From Afipia sp. GAS231 (GTDB lineage: Bacteria; Pseudomonadota; Alphaproteobacteria; Rhizobiales; Xanthobacteraceae): 64,000 bases of DNA. The stretch is taken from NCBI RefSeq assembly GCF_900103365.1, contig NZ_LT629703.1, forward strand, positions 6,434,501-6,498,500, in the 5' to 3' direction. Positions 8,546 through 16,498 of this stretch are shown here, in pieces; the first letter of the stretch is position 1, and the number at the start of each line of letters is the position of its first letter. The position numbers were made by a program, and so were the translations under genes. The notes beneath the pieces were generated by a model, which was not told the origin of the DNA, searched no databases, and saw only the letters and a list, made by a program, of their open reading frames with translations.

Positions 8546-9577
8546 ATGCAGATTACCACGATCGGCCTCGACTTGGCCAAGAGCGTTTTTCAGGTCCACG
8601 GCATCGATGCGGCCGGCCAGGCTGTGGTTCGCAAGTCGCTTCGGCGGGCGCAGATGCTGCCATTTTTTGCCAAGTTGCCTCCTTGCCTGGTCGGCATCGA
8701 GGCGTGCGGCACGTCGCATCACTGGGCGCGCGAGCTAATCAAGCTCGGTCATGAGGTGCGGCTGATGCCGCCTGCTTACGTAAAACCGTATGTGAAGCGC
8801 GGGAAGACCGACGCTGCCGATGCGGAAGCGGTTTGCGAGGCAGTGACACGGCCTACGATGCGGTTCGTGCCGGTCAAGTCGCCGGAGCAGCAGGCGGCGC
8901 TGTCGATGCACCGGACGCGCGATCTGCTGGTTAAGCAGCGCACGCAGCTGATCAACATGATCCGCGGTCTACTGGCCGAATTTGGCGTCGACATCCCCAA
9001 GGGGCTGGAGCGGGCGCTACTGATGGCGCGGCAGATCGTCGATGGCAAAGCTCCTGAGGTACCGATTGAAGCTGCCAAGATCGTCACTACGCTGTCACAG
9101 CAGGCGCTCGACATCCACGTCCGGCTCCGCGAGATCGATCGCGATCTGGCCGTTTGTTTACGTGGCAACGATGTTGCACGTCGTCTCATGACTATCCCCG
9201 GCATCGGGCCGGTCGGCGCGACGGCACTTGCCGCATCGGTAACCGATCCGCATCAGTTCCGCTCGGGGCGGCAGTTCGCTGCCTGGTTGGGATTGACGCC
9301 ACTTCAGAAGTCGAGCGGTGGCAAAGAGCGGCTCGGTCGTATCAGCAAGATGGGCGACAAATACCTGCGCAAGCTGCTCATTGTCGGCATGACGGCGCTT
9401 GTGCGCCGTGCAAAGCAAAATCCCGAAGGCGATCCACGGCTGGCAGATCTGCTTGCGCGAAAGCCCACAAGGGTCGCCACGGTCGCGATGGCGAACAAGA
9501 CCGCACGGATTGTCTGGGCGATCATGGCACGCGGCGAAATCTATCGTCCAGGCCACCGGCCTGCACTGGCCGCATAA
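8546..9577 (+). CDS. IS110-family transposase (IS1111-like)
   Basis: A 343-residue DEDD recombinase, complete. The RuvC-like N-terminal domain shows Asp9 (GLDLAKSVF), Glu52 (IEACGTSHHW), Asp89 and Asp92 (KTDAADAEAV). The C-terminal Transposase_20 domain has MTIPGIGPVGATAL, FAAWLGLTP and the serine-containing block KSSGGKERLGRISKMGDKYL that provides the nucleophile in this family. The start at 8546 was chosen because the frame upstream runs through the internal repeat copy. Nothing is truncated, so the element may still be active. IS110-family recombinases use an element-encoded RNA to choose targets. Confidence 0.95.
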   Translation: MQITTIGLDLAKSVFQVHGIDAAGQAVVRKSLRRAQMLPFFAKLPPCLVGIEACGTSHHWARELIKLGHEVRLMPPAYVKPYVKRGKTDAADAEAVCEAVTRPTMRFVPVKSPEQQAALSMHRTRDLLVKQRTQLINMIRGLLAEFGVDIPKGLERALLMARQIVDGKAPEVPIEAAKIVTTLSQQALDIHVRLREIDRDLAVCLRGNDVARRLMTIPGIGPVGATALAASVTDPHQFRSGRQFAAWLGLTPLQKSSGGKERLGRISKMGDKYLRKLLIVGMTALVRRAKQNPEGDPRLADLLARKPTRVATVAMANKTARIVWAIMARGEIYRPGHRPALAA

Positions 9578-9829
9578 CAAGGATACACGATTTAGCTGAA
9601 GAGGAGATCAGCTTCACGAGGTTGCGAGCGCGATGCGATGTGATGGCAGACCGGTCAGACCGGGAACGGGGACAACCCAAGTGATGTCCAAGGCGTCATA
9701 GCCTGAACAACAGAATGGGACCTTGTTCGCGGACTCCATCAGGGCCAGCAGTCTCAACCGACTGCATCAACAGGCCGGACAGAAGACTGCACCCGACCAA
9801 TGCCACTGCGTCAATTTAGCCCTTGCAAC
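9578..9829 (+). ncRNA. candidate guide (seek/bridge) RNA region of the IS1111-like element
   Basis: This 252-nt non-coding segment lies between the transposase stop and the right inverted repeat. Published work on IS110/IS1111 elements places the target-specifying RNA in the non-coding part of the element, downstream of the transposase in IS1111-type members. Position and size fit, but I have not folded the sequence or matched guide loops to the flanks. It is an inference from element architecture. Confidence 0.35.
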
Positions 9830-9844
9830 GCGGGAGCCATCCAC

Positions 9845-10239
9845 AGAGGACATCTGGCAGCGGTTGAAACGAGGCCAATTCTTGGCCGGATTTTTGAGCA
9901 CACATTCGGTTCGCCGGGGCCTGTGTCGCTTCCAGTGCAAGCGGAAACTTCATGCCCGGCTGCGACAAAGTAGCCCGACGGGCAAATCAGCAAAAGTCTG
10001 TCCAGCCCTTCGGATAAAAATATTTCCGTTGAGCCGTCGGGCAAATCAGATCTAGGACTCCCGCCATCCTGTCCCACCAGAGCAACTGTGCTGAAGTAAA
10101 CCGGCGATCGGCCGGGCCTCAAGGCTGGTGCGGGGCGCGCCCCGCCTTCGGCGGCTTACGGCCTTGACCCCGTCCGCTCTCCGGTCTGTTGGCTTGGCAT
10201 GCGCTCGGTCGATGACCGAGCGCGGTGAGGTGCGCTCGC
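9845..10239. other. intergenic region between two IS elements with repeats
   Basis: No gene is supported. GCCCGACGGGCAAATCAG at 9973-9990 recurs as a near copy (one base missing, one changed) at 10033-10049. A perfect 16-bp palindrome, GCGGGGCGCGCCCCGC, lies at 10130-10145, and a 10-bp stem with a 3-nt loop lies at 10201-10223. The last two are close to the 3' end of the second IS110 transposase and may belong to that element. Confidence 0.5.
10201..10223. repeat. perfect hairpin next to the second IS110 transposase
   Basis: GCGCTCGGTC-GAT-GACCGAGCGC forms a 10-bp stem with a 3-nt loop. It lies 17 nt beyond the transposase stop, with no T-run, so it may be a subterminal structure of the element more than a terminator. 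Confidence 0.6.
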
Positions 10240-11199
10240 TCAGTTCAGTGCGTAACGGCTGGGATCCCATTTCTGCCGTCGTGCGATCATGATGTTGAGG
10301 ATGACGATGAGCTTGCGCATGCAGGCGACAAGCACCACTTTCGGCTTCTTTCCCTTGGCAATCAGGCGGTCGTAGAAGGCCTTGAGCACCGGGTTGTTCT
10401 GCGTGGCTGCGCCGAGGCAGGGCATGTAGATGGCGTTGCGGACCCAGCGGCGGCCACCCTTGATATGACGCTCACCGCGCCGATGGCCGCTATCGTCGTC
10501 GTACGGGGCGGCGCCTAATAACGCACCGGCGATCTTGTTGCTCACCTGCCCAAGCTCCGGCATCCCCGCAATGAGGTTGGCGGAGGTCGTTTCGGCGAGG
10601 CCCGGCACGCTCTCGATGATCTCGGCACGCTCGGCAAGGTGTGGCGAGGCCTTGATCTTGGCCGCAATTGCCGCCTCGAGCTTGGCAATTTCACTGACCA
10701 GATTCTTCAAGACGCGGGCATGCGTTTTCTGAACCAGTCCTGGTGCAGCATGCTCGTTTTGGCTTTGCAAGCGCGTCTTGAGATCACCCAGACCGATGCG
10801 CGCTTTCACCAGCGCCAGCAACTCCTCGCGTGCGGCATCGTGGGTCTGGCTCGGCGCCTCGGTAAATATCTCGGCGAACCAGGCGATCATCTCCGCGTCG
10901 ATCACATCGTTCTTTGCCAGCCGGCCGGCCGATAGCGCGAAGCTGCGGACGCGTTTGGGGTCGACGATCCGCACCTCGACACCGGCCTGGCGCAGTAGCT
11001 TGGCCCAGTCACGCTCGTAACCGCCGCTCGCCTCCATCACAGCCCTGGTTGCCTTGTACTTGCGAAGCCAGGCCACCAGCTTGCGGTGGCCTTGTCCCGT
11101 GTTCGGACAGACCTGACGCAATGACAGCGAGCGAATGCACGCATCCACCTTGTCCTTTGCCACATCGATGCCCACGACAATGCGATCATCTTGTGCCAT
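10240..11199 (-). CDS. IS110-family transposase (second, different subgroup)
   Basis: About 319 residues from the ATG at 11199 (the adjoining ATG at 11202 is equally possible; GGAAGGGAG precedes both). The DEDD residues are Asp12 (VVGIDVAKDKVDA), Glu56 (VMEASGGYERDWA), Asp98 and Asp101 (KNDVIDAEMIAWFAE). The C-terminal domain contains ESVPGLAETTSANLIAGMPE, ALLGAAPYDDDSG and GGRRWVRNAIYMP. The sequence differs greatly from the transposase at 8546, so this is a separate IS110 subgroup member. It is intact. Element ends could not be fixed because this subgroup lacks long inverted repeats. The about 130 nt before its start are the place to look for a bridge RNA. Confidence 0.93.
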   Translation of the reverse strand: MAQDDRIVVGIDVAKDKVDACIRSLSLRQVCPNTGQGHRKLVAWLRKYKATRAVMEASGGYERDWAKLLRQAGVEVRIVDPKRVRSFALSAGRLAKNDVIDAEMIAWFAEIFTEAPSQTHDAAREELLALVKARIGLGDLKTRLQSQNEHAAPGLVQKTHARVLKNLVSEIAKLEAAIAAKIKASPHLAERAEIIESVPGLAETTSANLIAGMPELGQVSNKIAGALLGAAPYDDDSGHRRGERHIKGGRRWVRNAIYMPCLGAATQNNPVLKAFYDRLIAKGKKPKVVLVACMRKLIVILNIMIARRQKWDPSRYALN

Positions 11200-11330
11200 C
11201 ATCCACTCCCTTCCTTGCTCGGTACGGGCTCGAAGCCCTTGCAACTGTTCGGGTTGAGGAAGACGCCGGAGCTGTCCCTCGCTCTGGTACAGGCTCTGTC
11301 GCCTTTGGGGCGTACGGGCTCAGTTCCAGC

Positions 11331-11359
11331 AACGGGCGGTTGGTCCGCAACCGCCCGTT
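11331..11359. repeat. 12-bp perfect stem-loop
   Basis: AACGGGCGGTTG-GTCCG-CAACCGCCCGTT pairs completely with a 5-nt loop. It sits about 130 nt upstream of the second IS110 transposase. A T-run (ATTTTTTGG) occurs about 20 nt later on the plus strand, too far for a normal terminator. Confidence 0.7.
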
Positions 11360-11599
11360 CGCTCATTCTGCCAAATTTTTTGGACACAAGGGGCGTCGGC
11401 CATCGTCGCAAACGAGGGGCAGGGAGCGGTGGACGTAAGGTCGCGACTGACGAGCGCGGCACTTGCGTACGGCGAAATCGTTTGGGTCCGACGCCCCGAT
11501 GCAGGCGTCAAGTTCGAAGGCAGCCAACGCTGCCCGAGAGCGATGGTGTCACAAAAAGCAGGGTCACCAGGACGATTACGTATAAGCCGTAAAGCCATT

Positions 11600-11711
11600 G
11601 CGCAGGGAAGGCCGGAGGCTTCCGCCAAACCTGTATGCTCATGTGCAGCCTATTTTTGTGCAACACGCACATGAGACCGCGGGTGCGGCGCGCATCCGGT
11701 CTTCCCTGCGC
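11600..11711. repeat. nested long inverted repeat (112 nt)
   Basis: The outer arms GCGCAGGGAAGGCCGG (11600-11615) and CCGGTCTTCCCTGCGC (11696-11711) pair at 15 of 16 positions. Inside are perfect inner arms CTCATGTGC (11638-11646) and GCACATGAG (11667-11675). The element would fold into one long bulged hairpin. I cannot assign it to a named repeat family. Confidence 0.65.
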
Positions 11712-11794
11712 CCTCTGATTTCTGGGGGCCAAGGTTTTCTTGCAAAACTCCGGGCGCATGGCGTCGCGAGATCGCGAAGTCGTATTCAGTTGTC

Positions 11795-11889
11795 ATCACC
11801 CGCGAAGGCGGGTGATCCAGTATTCCAGAGACAGAGATGATTGAACCGAGAGGCCATGGCGTACTGGATCCCCCGCATGCGCGGGGGAT
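11795..11889. repeat. palindromic intergenic repeat pair
   Basis: Two short hairpins, ATCACCCGC-gaag-GCGGGTGAT (11795-11816) and ATCCCCCGC-atgc-GCGGGGGAT (11868-11889), each with a 9-bp stem, are arranged head to head with a shared outer motif (GATCCAGTA / TACTGGATC). This is the layout of REP/BIME-like elements frequent in Bradyrhizobium-type genomes. Confidence 0.75.
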
Positions 11890-11929
11890 GACGCGTGTGG
11901 GGCGCTTGAGAGCCGGTCATCTTCCACTG

Positions 11930-12042
11930 TCGTCCCTGCGAACGCAGGCCCATACCGCGTGATTTAGCGGTGAGAGGCGGTGGCTGACATTTTGCCCATA
12001 ACCATGGCCGCGGCGTATGGGTCCCTGCGTTCGCAGGGACGA
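11930..12042. repeat. inverted pair of palindromic repeats
   Basis: GTCGTCCCTGCGAACGCAGG at about 11930-11949 and the oppositely oriented CCTGCGTTCGCAGGGACGAC at about 12023-12042 flank 73 nt. The right copy alone forms GTCCCTGCG-tt-CGCAGGGAC. It is a BIME-like arrangement just past the end of the aldolase gene. Confidence 0.75.
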
Positions 12043-12137
12043 CGGAAGAAAGCAAAACGCCGCCCGGAATTGGGCGGCGTTTGAATTCGGTCGTGCAGAG
12101 GATGTTGAACGCTATTCTACACCAAAATCGCAAAAAC

Positions 12138-12917
12138 TCAATTGCGGAAAGTCGAGTCGAGCCGATCCAGCTTGCGCAGCAGCGGCGGCCACACCAGGGT
12201 GGTCGAGCGCAATTCCATCCGATCGGGGTTCTCGAACAAAGCGGCGTTCTTGTCGACCACGGCCTGTTCGACCGGATAGGCGGTCGGTCCGAGCATGCGG
12301 GTGCGCACCTGCATCGTGCAGGCCCGCTCCAGGTGGTACATGCGCTCGAAGGCGGAGGCGACCGAGCGGCCGACCGTCAACGTGCCGTGATTGCGCAGCA
12401 GCATGTGGTTCTTGGTGCCGAGGTCCTTCTGCAGCCGCGGGCGCTCGTCGTGATCGAGCGCGATGCCTTCGTAGTCGTGATAGGCAAGGTCGTGGGTGAC
12501 GAGCTGCGCGGTCTGGTTCATCGGCAGCAGGCCTTCCATGCAGCTTGCCACGGCGGTGCCGTCAGGCGTGTGCAGATGGAGCACGCAGCCGGCGTCCTCG
12601 CGCACTTCATGGATCGCCGAATGGATGGTGAAGCCGGCCGGGTTGATGCTGTACTGGCTCTCGGTGAGCTGGTTGCCGTCGAGATCGACCTTCACCAGGC
12701 TCGATGCAGTGATTTCGTCGAACATCAGCCCGTAGGGGTTGATCAGGAAGTGGTGCTCGGGGCCGGGCACCCGCGCCGAGATGTGGGTATCGACGAGATC
12801 GTCCCAGCCATACAGCGCCACCAAACGGTAGGCGGCCGCGAGATTGATGCGCTGGTTCCACTCGGCGTCCGGCATGCCGGACGGGACTTCTCTCAAGCGT
12901 GCTTCGGCTGGCGACAT
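12138..12917 (-). CDS. class II aldolase/adducin family protein
   Basis: About 259 residues from the ATG at 12917, with GAGAAG about 9 nt upstream; the frame is open further but that part is not protein-like. The class II aldolase fold is evident from LAAAYRLVALYGWDDLVDTH, the LINPYGLMFDEITASSLVKV block, and the metal site HSAIHEVREDAGCVLHLHT, where His residues bind Zn2+, followed by LLRNHGTLTVG carrying the further metal-binding His. Members cleave phosphorylated sugars or sugar acids, or act as decarboxylase-like enzymes; the substrate here is unknown. It stands alone on the minus strand. Confidence 0.9.
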   Translation of the reverse strand: MSPAEARLREVPSGMPDAEWNQRINLAAAYRLVALYGWDDLVDTHISARVPGPEHHFLINPYGLMFDEITASSLVKVDLDGNQLTESQYSINPAGFTIHSAIHEVREDAGCVLHLHTPDGTAVASCMEGLLPMNQTAQLVTHDLAYHDYEGIALDHDERPRLQKDLGTKNHMLLRNHGTLTVGRSVASAFERMYHLERACTMQVRTRMLGPTAYPVEQAVVDKNAALFENPDRMELRSTTLVWPPLLRKLDRLDSTFRN

Positions 12918-13025
12918 GACTGGCTTCTCCCGCGAATGTTGATTTTCGTGGGCGAGCCTAGCCCTGCGCCGGAACGGCGGCAAGGCAGCGCTATTGGGGG
13001 GCTGTTATGCCGGCAAAATAATATT

Positions 13026-14675
13026 CTACGGCGCCGGGATCGAGAGCAACGTCGATATCGCGCGGCCGCGGATATCGTAAACGCGGGCGAACACCACGTC
13101 GTCGCGCTTGATTTCCACCAGCACCGGCGCGGTGAGGCCCTTGCAGTAGAATTCGCCCAAGGTCATCGCGAAGTCGGCGGAGTGGCTGTCCCAGCCGATG
13201 GTGAAATCGGGGCCGAGCGCCACCTGCGCCGGACGCTGCGGGCCGCAGACCGCGACCTTCCATTTACGTCCGTGCGGCGGGGCTTCCTGACGTTCGGTGA
13301 GTTCTTCGCGCAGGCCGTCGGAGGCCTGCTTCAGCGCCAGGCCCCAGTAATCCAGCATGAACAGATTGTCGGCGGTGCGAACCGTGCCGGCGATATGGTT
13401 GAAGTGGGTGTATTCGTAGGGATGCAGCCGGATCATTTCGCTGAGCGGCAGCAGCAGGCCGAAGGCGAAAACCGCCAAAGCGGCGGGCTGCCAGCTACGG
13501 GCGTGCTGCTTCAGCCAGCTCATGCCCCAGCCGAACGCGACGCCGGCCAGCACCGTCATCGGCGGGATCACGAACACGAAATGGCGGATGCCGTTGTAGA
13601 GCGCCGGCCGCTTCACCATCGCGATGACCAGTGGCAGCGTCGCCGCCAGGGTCAACATCAACAGGATGGTCTTGCGGCGGGCCGGCACCTCGATGCGCGA
13701 CAGCGACATCAGGGTGCCGACGACGCCTCCGATCAACAGCGCCAGCAGCACCTCGGGAAGCTGCAGCGCGAACAGCGTCGGCAGGTACGACCAGGGCATA
13801 TCGGGCACCGACACCAGTGCGCCGTCGAACATTTCCTTCCAGGGCTTTTCGAAGAAATGCGAGAAATAGGTCAGCGCCTCGAACGGATGTCCGGGCTCCA
13901 TGATCGACCACGGCCAGATCAGGCCCATCACGAGATAGCCGAACACGAGACCGGGCAGCAGCACGTAGACCACATGGGCGAAGCGATGCGCGGCCTCGCG
14001 CGGCCCTTGGGTGCGGGCTTCGGCCACGAGCAGCGGTACGAAACCGACCACCGCATAGACCAGCGCCAGCCCGCCGAGAATCCGGCAACCGATCGAAAGG
14101 CCGGCGCCGAAGCCGACGATCAGGATGGTGCGCGGCGAGGGCGCGGGATATTCCTCGGCGAGGCGCACCAAGCCCAGCAGCAGGATCACCATGGCCACCG
14201 CGAACGGCGCGTCCTTCGGGTTCATGAACATGTGCCCGTAGAACGTCGGGCACAGCACCAGCAGCAGCAGCGTCGCGAGCCCTGCCAGCGGGCCGCCGAC
14301 ACGGCGCGACAGCCGCCACGTCACCGCAAGCCCGATCACGCCGACGACGGCGCCGAGCAGCCGGCGGGTTTCGAACAGTTCGAGCGGGATAACCTTGTGC
14401 AGCAGGGCGGCCGCCATGTCGAAGCCGCCGCCATACATGTAGAGATTGGCGAACGACAGCGCGCCGGTATCCTTGAATCCGGAACCGTACATCTTCAGCA
14501 GAAGATCGGCATATTCAGCGTGGGTGTAATCGTCCCAGCCCAGTCCGTAGTCACGGAACGTGAGGCTGGCGATCAAGGCGACCACCGCCAACATCAACAT
14601 GGCAAGGTCGTCGCAGGTCCGCTCCACCGAGCGCCGCGCAGGCGTGTCGAGGGCAGAAGTCGTGATGGATGACAT
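13026..14675 (-). CDS. GT-C type membrane glycosyltransferase-like protein
   Basis: A 549-residue polytopic protein with about 10 hydrophobic segments and an acidic first periplasmic loop (YGLGWDDYTHAEYADLL) soon after the first helix. That loop is where GT-C/ArnT/PMT-type (GT39) transferases keep their catalytic acidic residues. The C-terminal 120 residues form a soluble domain. Such enzymes move sugars from polyprenyl phosphates to lipids, glycans or proteins on the periplasmic side. No partner genes for cell-surface polysaccharide synthesis are nearby. The general fold is likely, but the donor and acceptor are unknown, and it may be recorded only as a membrane protein. Confidence 0.7.
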   Translation of the reverse strand: MSSITTSALDTPARRSVERTCDDLAMLMLAVVALIASLTFRDYGLGWDDYTHAEYADLLLKMYGSGFKDTGALSFANLYMYGGGFDMAAALLHKVIPLELFETRRLLGAVVGVIGLAVTWRLSRRVGGPLAGLATLLLLVLCPTFYGHMFMNPKDAPFAVAMVILLLGLVRLAEEYPAPSPRTILIVGFGAGLSIGCRILGGLALVYAVVGFVPLLVAEARTQGPREAAHRFAHVVYVLLPGLVFGYLVMGLIWPWSIMEPGHPFEALTYFSHFFEKPWKEMFDGALVSVPDMPWSYLPTLFALQLPEVLLALLIGGVVGTLMSLSRIEVPARRKTILLMLTLAATLPLVIAMVKRPALYNGIRHFVFVIPPMTVLAGVAFGWGMSWLKQHARSWQPAALAVFAFGLLLPLSEMIRLHPYEYTHFNHIAGTVRTADNLFMLDYWGLALKQASDGLREELTERQEAPPHGRKWKVAVCGPQRPAQVALGPDFTIGWDSHSADFAMTLGEFYCKGLTAPVLVEIKRDDVVFARVYDIRGRAISTLLSIPAP

Positions 14676-14968
14676 GGCGATTGGTAACCCGGTGTCCCCT
14701 ATGGCCCAGCTTTAGCGCTTTTGAGCCTCATTCCCCGGGGATTCATATAGCGTAGTTCCCTTAGCAAGTAATTGGGAATTGTGGCCTAATTTCCCTGATG
14801 CAATGCAGCAACGAGGCAGTAATTGGTAGGAGGTAGAAATACGGCCGCCGGCCTGAACGCAGGCTGAATGATGAGACCGGCCGTGCCGGGGCAGGCGGGA
14901 ATTTCCGGAGCCGAAAGCGGCCTTTCGCGGAACTCTGTGCACAATTGCCGGTTGGCGATGTGCACAAT

Positions 14969-15898
14969 ATGACGGTATCGTGGCAAGAGCGGACTGCGAG
15001 CATTTCGGGCGCAGCCGCGGGGATGGGTTCGATGACGATTGGTGTGTTGGTTGCCGGAATAGGCCTTGTTTTGGCGGGCCTGCTGGCGATCGGCTTGGGA
15101 ATCCCGGTCAAGGAATTCAGTTTCGGCAATACGCTGATTCTCATCGGCGCCATGGGCGTTTGCTCCGGTGCGATCATGATCGCCCTCTGGATGGCGGTCC
15201 GCGAGCTGAAAAACATCGCGCGGCGGCTCGGCGCCGGACTGCCTGAGCCGCGCGGGGAAATCACGGTGCGGCCGGTGCTGCCTCCGGGCGCTGTGCGGGA
15301 GGCCGCGCCCGGCGAGGGCGGTATGCTGTTCAGCCGCGACGAACCGGCTGCCGCGAGCGCGGAACCGCCGCCACCGCCGCCATGGCAGGACGAGGCCGCG
15401 CGCGATCGCCCGCCGGCGTTGGCGCCTGAGCCCGAACCGGCCGAGCCTCCGGCACCCAAGGCCAAGCGCAATTTGTTGTTTTCCTCAACCTCGCGGAAAG
15501 AGCGCGAGCGCGCGCAGGCGCGGACCAGCGAGCCGTTGCCGCCGGACATGCTGTCGGCGGATATTCGCCCGAACCCGGCAGACGCAGCCCCGCCGATTGA
15601 GCCGGCTGAGCCGCCGCCGGCGTCGTTCGATGATGCCTGGCCCAAGCCGGATCGCGGGCGGCAGGGCGACATTCCGCCGCAGCGGCGCAGCGCAAGGCCG
15701 CCGCCGGCGCCCGAGGCCAATGGTGCCCCGGCGCAGAGTGGCGATCAGCCGGCAGTGACGGTACTGAAGTCGGGCGTCGTCGACGGCATGGCCTATTCGC
15801 TCTATTCGGACGGTTCGATCGAGGCCCAAATGCCGGAAGGCATGATGCGTTTCGCCTCGATCGACGAATTGCGCGCGCATCTCGACCATCGGCCCTAG
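14969..15898 (+). CDS. hypothetical two-helix membrane protein with Pro/Ala-rich domain
   Basis: About 309 residues from the ATG at 14969; an in-frame TTG at 14945 is an alternative. Two hydrophobic segments (about residues 17-43 and 53-74) are followed by a long proline- and alanine-rich disordered region with many PPP, EPA and PEP runs. A short folded C-terminal motif closes it: KSGVVDGMAYSLYSDGSIEA, then MRFASIDELRAHLDHRP. It looks like a membrane-anchored protein carrying a small C-terminal domain on a flexible tether. I do not recognise the family. No operon partners. Confidence 0.7.
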   Translation: MTVSWQERTASISGAAAGMGSMTIGVLVAGIGLVLAGLLAIGLGIPVKEFSFGNTLILIGAMGVCSGAIMIALWMAVRELKNIARRLGAGLPEPRGEITVRPVLPPGAVREAAPGEGGMLFSRDEPAAASAEPPPPPPWQDEAARDRPPALAPEPEPAEPPAPKAKRNLLFSSTSRKERERAQARTSEPLPPDMLSADIRPNPADAAPPIEPAEPPPASFDDAWPKPDRGRQGDIPPQRRSARPPPAPEANGAPAQSGDQPAVTVLKSGVVDGMAYSLYSDGSIEAQMPEGMMRFASIDELRAHLDHRP

Positions 15899-16081
15899 GC
15901 GCCAATACTTGGACGCCGATCCGTATTGAAAATAAAACGCCGTTGTTCTTGTCAGATTCCCGGCAATCCGCGCATATTCGCCAAGTCGTACCGGATTCGG
16001 TTGATGTATAGTCGCGGCCGGATACTGTCCGGCCCGCGCGCCGCCGAACCGCGCTCGCGATTCGCAAGGGAAGGTTGAGCC

Positions 16082-16498
16082 ATGACCGATGTAACAGGCA
16101 AAACGCCCGTCGAACTGACCGCCAGTATCGTATCGGCCTATCTCAGCAACAACCCGACCCAGGCCTCGGAGATTCCGAACCTGATCAGCCAGGTTCATGC
16201 AGCGCTGCTGCGGGTCTCGAGCGGCCGGACCGATACGCCGCTGGAGCCGGCAAAGCCCGCGGTGTCGGTCAAGAAGTCGATCAGCCCCGAATTTCTGGTC
16301 TGTCTCGAGGACGGCAAACGCTTCAAGTCGCTGAAGCGCCATCTGCGCACGCAGTACAACATGACGCCGGAGCAATACCGCGACAAATGGGGCCTGCCGC
16401 CGGACTATCCGATGGTCGCGCCGAATTACGCGGTGGCGCGCTCGCAACTCGCCAAGAAGATGGGCCTCGGCCAGCAGGCGCGGAAAAAGAGCAAGTAA
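16082..16498 (+). CDS. MucR/Ros family transcriptional regulator with altered zinc finger
   Basis: A 138-residue member of the MucR/Ros family, with the N-terminal helical oligomerisation region (LTASIVSAYLSNNP) and the C-terminal DNA-binding fold CLEDGKRFKSLKRHLRTQYN, then MTPEQYRDKWGLPPDYPMVA. Such proteins control exopolysaccharide, motility and virulence or symbiosis genes. The finger positions that are normally Cys, Cys, His, His are here Cys74, Asp77, His87 and Gln91/Tyr92, so the fourth ligand is absent. Homologues that fold without zinc have been described in Mesorhizobium. It converges with sufE, the two stop codons abutting exactly. Confidence 0.93.
   Translation: MTDVTGKTPVELTASIVSAYLSNNPTQASEIPNLISQVHAALLRVSSGRTDTPLEPAKPAVSVKKSISPEFLVCLEDGKRFKSLKRHLRTQYNMTPEQYRDKWGLPPDYPMVAPNYAVARSQLAKKMGLGQQARKKSK

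Larger units (their letters stand above)
8463..9844 (+). mobile_element. IS110-family insertion sequence, IS1111-like, with 15-bp inverted repeats
   Basis: GTGGATGGCTCCCGC at 8463-8477 and its exact reverse complement at 9830-9844 flank a complete transposase gene. This gives an element of about 1.38 kb. IS1111-type members of the IS110 family have subterminal inverted repeats, so the true ends may lie a few bases outside. A third, inverted copy of the motif (GGGAGCCATCC, 8532-8542) sits just before the transposase start. No target duplication is seen, as expected for the family. About 250 nt of non-coding DNA follow the transposase inside the element. Confidence 0.8.
10130..11330 (-). mobile_element. 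second IS110-family insertion sequence (ends approximate)
   Basis: The extent is estimated from the intact transposase, the structured GC-rich palindromes beyond its 3' end, and an unstructured non-coding leader of about 130 nt before its 5' end. No terminal inverted repeats or target duplications were found, so the limits could be off by 100 nt or more at either side. Confidence 0.4.
11203..12137. other. long non-coding region with several structured repeats
   Basis: No convincing gene is seen, although a minus-strand frame of about 100 codons (11320-11628) is open. It holds a 12-bp hairpin (11331-11359), a nested inverted repeat (11600-11711) and two families of short palindromic repeats (11795-11889 and 11930-12042). 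All are listed separately. Confidence 0.55.

Noticed and set aside
11320..11628. Minus-strand frame of about 100 codons (MAEASGLPCAMALRLIRNRP...)
   Set aside because: It overlaps hairpins and a nested inverted repeat and has no start signal. It may be an often mis-annotated repeat frame.
12081..14672. Very long open frame on the plus strand opposite the aldolase and GT-C genes
   Set aside because: Composition is His/Arg/Gln-rich and low in hydrophobic residues, as expected for the antisense frame of GC-rich genes; the minus-strand proteins have recognisable domains.
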